Assembly (NCBI RefSeq): GCF_035987325.1 | Contig: NZ_CP108488.1 | Span: 3,844,001-3,908,000, forward strand | Direction: 5' to 3' | Length of the DNA stretch: 64,000 nt | DNA from: Streptomyces sp. NBC_01244 | GTDB taxonomy: Bacteria; Actinomycetota; Actinomycetes; Streptomycetales; Streptomycetaceae | Shown: positions 60,634 through 64,000 of the stretch, piece by piece | Layout of the letters: the number at the start of each line of letters is the position of its first letter | Position numbering within the stretch: the stretch's first letter is position 1 | Made by a program: the position numbers and the translations under genes | Notes under the pieces: generated by a model | The model's input: only the letters and a program-made list of their open reading frames with translations | What the model was told of the DNA's origin: nothing | Database searches by the model: none

Positions 60634-60795
60634 ATGGGGATTTTCGACAGGTTCAAGGACAAGGGCAAGGACATCTCGGACAACCTCGAACAAGAGGCCA
60701 ACGAGAAGACCGGCAACAAGTACGCCGACCAGATCGACAAGGCCCAGCAGCAGATGGAAGAGAAGCTCGGCATCGACGACGACCCGAACAAGTAA
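60634..60795 (+). CDS. MT0933-like antitoxin-family small protein
   Basis: This 53-residue gene begins MGIFDRFKDKGKDISDNLEQ and ends QMEEKLGIDDDPNK. It is highly charged and helical, as in the Rv0909/MT0933 group annotated as antitoxins and found in many copies in actinobacteria. AAGGAG lies eight bases before the ATG, and a strong hairpin follows the TAA. No toxin partner is adjacent, so the antitoxin name should be read loosely. Confidence 0.85.
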   Translation: MGIFDRFKDKGKDISDNLEQEANEKTGNKYADQIDKAQQQMEEKLGIDDDPNK

Positions 60796-60812
60796 CCCCC
60801 GCGGGAACGCGA

Positions 60813-60852
60813 ACGGCCGCGACCGGGGACCGGAAGGTCCCGTCGCGGCCGT
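60813..60852. terminator. Bidirectional terminator
   Basis: ACGGCCGCGAC (60813-60823) pairs with GTCGCGGCCGT (60842-60852), enclosing a second stem GGGACC/GGTCCC. It lies between the small plus-strand gene and the end of mfd. The DNA up to 60915 is low-complexity GCGCCCGCGC repeats. Confidence 0.85.
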
Positions 60853-60915
60853 CGCCGTGCCTACCTGCGCCTGCGCCCGCGCTTGCGCCCGCGCCCGCGC
60901 TTGTGTACGCCGCGT

Positions 60916-63900
60916 CTACGAGCCGAGGATCGTGGCGAGGAACTCCCCGGTCCAGCCCAGCAGTTCCCGCCCGACCAGCGGCTTCCCGCCCACCCGGGCC
61001 GTCTTCGGCCGCGGCACCAGCACCTGCGAGGCGGCCGGCTTGATCACCGAGCCCGGGTAGAGCCGCTTCAGCCGCAGTTCCTGCGATTCGCGCAACTCCA
61101 CCGGCCCGAAGCGGATGTTGGGGCCCTGGAGGGTGATGTCGCCGACCCCGCAGGCGCGGGCGAGCATCCGCAGTCCGGCCACCAGCAGCAGGTTCTCCAC
61201 CGGCTCCGGCAGCTTGCCGTAGCGGTCGGTGAGCTCCTCGCGGACCGCCTTGACGTCCTCCTCGGAGTTGGCCGACGCGATGGACCGGTACGCCTGGAGG
61301 CGCAGCCGCTCCCCCGGCGCGTAGTCGTGCGGGACGTGCGCGTCGACCGGCAGCTCGATCTTGACCTCCAGCGGCGGCTCTTCCTCCACGCCGCCGTCGA
61401 TCGCGGCCCGGTAGTCGGCCACGGCCTCGCCGACCATCCGGATGTAGAGGTCGAAGCCGACGCCCGCGATGTGCCCGGACTGCTCGCCGCCGAGCAGGTT
61501 GCCCGCGCCGCGGATCTCCAGGTCCTTCATCGCCACGTACATGCCCGCGCCCATCTCGGTGTGCTGGGCGATCGTCGCGAGCCGCTCGTGCGCGGTCTCG
61601 GTCAGCGGCTTCTCCGGCGGGTACAGGAAGTAGGCGTACCCGCGCTCGCGGCCGCGGCCCACGCGGCCGCGCAGCTGGTGGAGCTGGGAGAGGCCGAAGT
61701 TGTCGCCGCGCTCGACGATGAGGGTGTTGGCGTTGGAGATGTCGATGCCGGATTCGACGATCGTCGTGGAGACGAGGACGTCGAACTTCTTCTCCCAGAA
61801 GTCCACCACGACCTGTTCCAGGGCCTGTTCGGACATCTGGCCGTGCGCCGTCGCGATGCGCGCCTCGGGCACGATCTCGCGGAGCTTGGCGGCCGCCCGG
61901 TCGATGGACTCGACCCGGTTGTGGATGTAGAAGCACTGGCCCTCGCGGAGCAGCTCGCGGCGGATCGCGGCGCCGATCTGCTTCTCCTCGTAGGGGCCGA
62001 CGAAGGTCAGGACCGGGTGGCGCTCCTCGGGCGGGGTGGTGATCGTGGACATCTCGCGGATGCCGGTCACCGCCATCTCCAGGGTGCGCGGGATGGGGGT
62101 CGCGGACATCGTCAGCACGTCGACGTTGGCGCGCAGCTTCTTCAGCTGCTCCTTGTGCTCGACTCCGAACCGCTGCTCCTCGTCGACGATGACCAGGCCC
62201 AGGTCCTTGAACTTGGTCTCCTGCGAGAACAGCCGGTGCGTGCCGATGACGATGTCGACGGAGCCCTCGCGCAGCCCCTCCAGCGTCGCCTTCGACTCGC
62301 CCTCGCTCTGGAAGCGCGACAGCGGCTTCACCTTGACCGGGAACTGCGCGTACCGCTCGGAGAAGGTCCCGAAGTGCTGCTGCACCAGCAGTGTGGTGGG
62401 GACGAGGACGGCGACCTGCTTGCCGTCCTGGACGGCCTTGAAGGCGGCGCGGACCGCGATCTCGGTCTTTCCGTAGCCGACGTCGCCACAGATCAGCCGG
62501 TCCATCGGGACCGACTTCTCCATGTCCTCCTTGACCTCGGCGATGGTGGTGAGCTGGTCGGGGGTCTCCGCGTACGGGAAGGCGTCCTCCAGCTCGCGCT
62601 GCCAGGGGGTGTCGGGGCCGAAGGTGTGGCCGGGGGCCGCCATGCGGGCGCTGTACAGCTTGATCAGGTCGGCGGCGATCTCCTTGACCGCCTTCTTCGC
62701 CCGCGCCTTGGTCTTCGTCCAGTCGGCGCCGCCGAGCCGGTGCAGGGTCGGGGCCTCGCCGCCGACGTACTTGGTGACCTGCTCCAACTGGTCCGTGGGG
62801 ATGTAGAGGCGGTCGCCGGGCTGGCCGCGCTTGGCCGGCGCGTACTCGACGAGCAGGTACTCGCGGGTGGCGCCCTGCACGGTGCGCTGCACCATCTCGA
62901 TGTAGCGGCCGACGCCGTGCTGCTCGTGGACGATGTAGTCGCCGACCTCCAGGGTGAGGGGGTCGATCGTCTTGCGGCGCCGGGTCGGCATCCGGCCGAG
63001 GTCCTTGGTGGCGGTGCGCTGGCCGGTCAGGTCGGTCTCGGTCAGGACGGCGAGCTTGAGGACCGGGTCGACGAAGCCGTTGTCGAGGGAGCCGCACGAG
63101 ACGTGGACCAGCGAGGGCTCCAGGACGGTGACGTCCGCCTCCAGCCGGGCCGCGATGCCCTCGCCGCCGAGCACCTCGACGGTACGGGCGGCCGGGCCGT
63201 GGCCCTCGGTCAGGAAGACGGTGCGCCAGCCGTCGGCGAGCCAGGCCTTGGTGTCGGCGAGCGCGCGGGCGGTGTCGCCGCGGTAGGCCTCGGGGGCGTG
63301 CATGCCGAGGGTGAGGGTGTCGCGGCCGACCGCCCCCGCCGCGTCAGCGGCATAGGTCAGCGTTTCATCCGCCGCGAACGGGGACACCGACCACCACATC
63401 ATGCCGAGCTCGCGCGCGTGCTCCCGTACGTCGGCGATCCCGCGGAGCGAGGCCGCGCCCACGTCGATGGGGGCCTCGCCACCGCCGGCGGTGGCCGCCC
63501 AGGAGGCCATCAGAAACTCCTGCGAGGTCGCCACCAGGTCCGAGGCCCGCGTCCGCACCCGCTCCGGATCGCACACGACGGCCATCGAACCGGCCGGCAG
63601 TACGTCGATCAGCAGCTCCATGTCGTCGACCAGGACCGGGGCCAGGGACTCCATGCCCTCGACCGCGATCCCCTCGGCGATCTTGTGCAGCAGTTCGCCG
63701 AGCTCCGGGTGGAGCTCGGCGAGGGCTGCGGCGCGCTCGCGCACCTGGTCGGTGAGGAGCAGCTCCCGGCAGGGCGGGGCCCACAGGCCGTGCTGGGCGA
63801 TCTCCAGGGAGCGCTGGTCGGCGACCTTGAAGTAACGGATCTCCTCGACCTCGTCGCCCCAGAACTCCACGCGCAGCGGGTGCTCCTCCGTGGGCGGGAA

Positions 63901-64000
63901 CACGTCGAGGATGCCGCCGCGCACCGCGAACTCCCCGCGCTTCTCGACGAGCTCCACCCGGGAGTACGCGGCGGCGGCGAGTGCCTGCGTCACCGCGCCG
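60916..64000 (-). CDS. mfd: Transcription-repair coupling factor Mfd, missing its N-terminus at the window edge
   Basis: More than 1,025 residues are in the window and the gene continues past base 64000. The visible part begins inside the UvrB-like region (FAVRGGILDVFPPTEEHPLR). The RNA-polymerase-interaction domain follows (EVGDYIVHEQHGVGRYIEMV), then the RecG-like motor: DRLICGDVGYGKTEIAVRAA (Walker A), LVIVDEEQRFGVEHKEQL (DEEQ), TMSATPIPRTL and LHQLRGRVGRGRERGYAYFL. Mfd removes RNA polymerase stalled at lesions and recruits UvrA. A C-terminal TRCF domain completes the protein. The stop is followed by a hairpin. Confidence 0.97.
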   Translation of the reverse strand, partial: GAVTQALAAAAYSRVELVEKRGEFAVRGGILDVFPPTEEHPLRVEFWGDEVEEIRYFKVADQRSLEIAQHGLWAPPCRELLLTDQVRERAAALAELHPELGELLHKIAEGIAVEGMESLAPVLVDDMELLIDVLPAGSMAVVCDPERVRTRASDLVATSQEFLMASWAATAGGGEAPIDVGAASLRGIADVREHARELGMMWWSVSPFAADETLTYAADAAGAVGRDTLTLGMHAPEAYRGDTARALADTKAWLADGWRTVFLTEGHGPAARTVEVLGGEGIAARLEADVTVLEPSLVHVSCGSLDNGFVDPVLKLAVLTETDLTGQRTATKDLGRMPTRRRKTIDPLTLEVGDYIVHEQHGVGRYIEMVQRTVQGATREYLLVEYAPAKRGQPGDRLYIPTDQLEQVTKYVGGEAPTLHRLGGADWTKTKARAKKAVKEIAADLIKLYSARMAAPGHTFGPDTPWQRELEDAFPYAETPDQLTTIAEVKEDMEKSVPMDRLICGDVGYGKTEIAVRAAFKAVQDGKQVAVLVPTTLLVQQHFGTFSERYAQFPVKVKPLSRFQSEGESKATLEGLREGSVDIVIGTHRLFSQETKFKDLGLVIVDEEQRFGVEHKEQLKKLRANVDVLTMSATPIPRTLEMAVTGIREMSTITTPPEERHPVLTFVGPYEEKQIGAAIRRELLREGQCFYIHNRVESIDRAAAKLREIVPEARIATAHGQMSEQALEQVVVDFWEKKFDVLVSTTIVESGIDISNANTLIVERGDNFGLSQLHQLRGRVGRGRERGYAYFLYPPEKPLTETAHERLATIAQHTEMGAGMYVAMKDLEIRGAGNLLGGEQSGHIAGVGFDLYIRMVGEAVADYRAAIDGGVEEEPPLEVKIELPVDAHVPHDYAPGERLRLQAYRSIASANSEEDVKAVREELTDRYGKLPEPVENLLLVAGLRMLARACGVGDITLQGPNIRFGPVELRESQELRLKRLYPGSVIKPAASQVLVPRPKTARVGGKPLVGRELLGWTGEFLATILGS

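Overview
The window is high-GC actinobacterial DNA with the gene content of a Streptomyces core chromosome. The evidence is pervasive GTG starts, 4-bp start/stop overlaps, GC-rich hairpin terminators without T-tracts, a UUA-decoding leucine tRNA that looks like bldA, Rpf-type cell-wall hydrolases, a Rex-type site at ndh, and a hut operon ending in formiminoglutamate deiminase. No rRNA or CRISPR array is present. Most genes lie on the minus strand. Species-level assignment is not possible from the sequence alone.

Layout. 0-5 kb: the start of purK, a GtrA-like protein, an OmpR-type two-component system and a POT peptide transporter. 4.9-7.0 kb: an IS607-type element (serine transposase plus TnpB). 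7.1-11.4 kb: a four-gene, overlapping operon for cell-surface proteins (two sortase-anchored paralogues, a DUF916-like protein and a neocarzinostatin-like membrane protein). 11.6-17.4 kb: histidine utilisation genes hutU, an M20 amidohydrolase, hutF and hutI, with a divergent PLP decarboxylase and an RpiR regulator next to them. 20-23 kb: an MFS exporter, a decayed tnpB element and a small membrane protein. 23.5-30.3 kb: cystathionine beta-synthase, an SGNH hydrolase, a thiolase, small conserved proteins and a Bax-inhibitor-1 protein. The bldA-like tRNA follows at 30.5 kb.

31-42.5 kb: a MacB/FtsX-type ABC exporter, cyclopropane synthase, type II NADH dehydrogenase with Rex-type sites, a Phd/RelE toxin-antitoxin pair abutting a broken clamp-like gene, Ppx/GppA, DUF501, a DivIC/FtsB-like protein and enolase. 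42.9-45.3 kb: two resuscitation-promoting-factor proteins; the first has a c-di-AMP (ydaO-type) riboswitch. 45.4-50 kb: an accessory patch with a serine recombinase flanked by P450 gene fragments, an intact P450, and a divergent flavohaemoglobin-like protein. 50-64 kb: mazG, a SurA-like lipoprotein, a YfhO-type membrane protein, a Ser/Thr kinase with a membrane partner, a DNA-methylase-like protein with a changed catalytic motif, a two-repeat lipoprotein, a secreted HNH nuclease, a 53-residue MT0933-like protein, and most of mfd.

The parts most worth a second look are the surface-protein operon, the serine recombinase with an IS5-like C-terminal domain inside P450 debris, the IS607 transposase that has lost its catalytic serine beside an intact TnpB, the methylase with HPPF instead of NPPF, and the probable RpiR operator at hutU.
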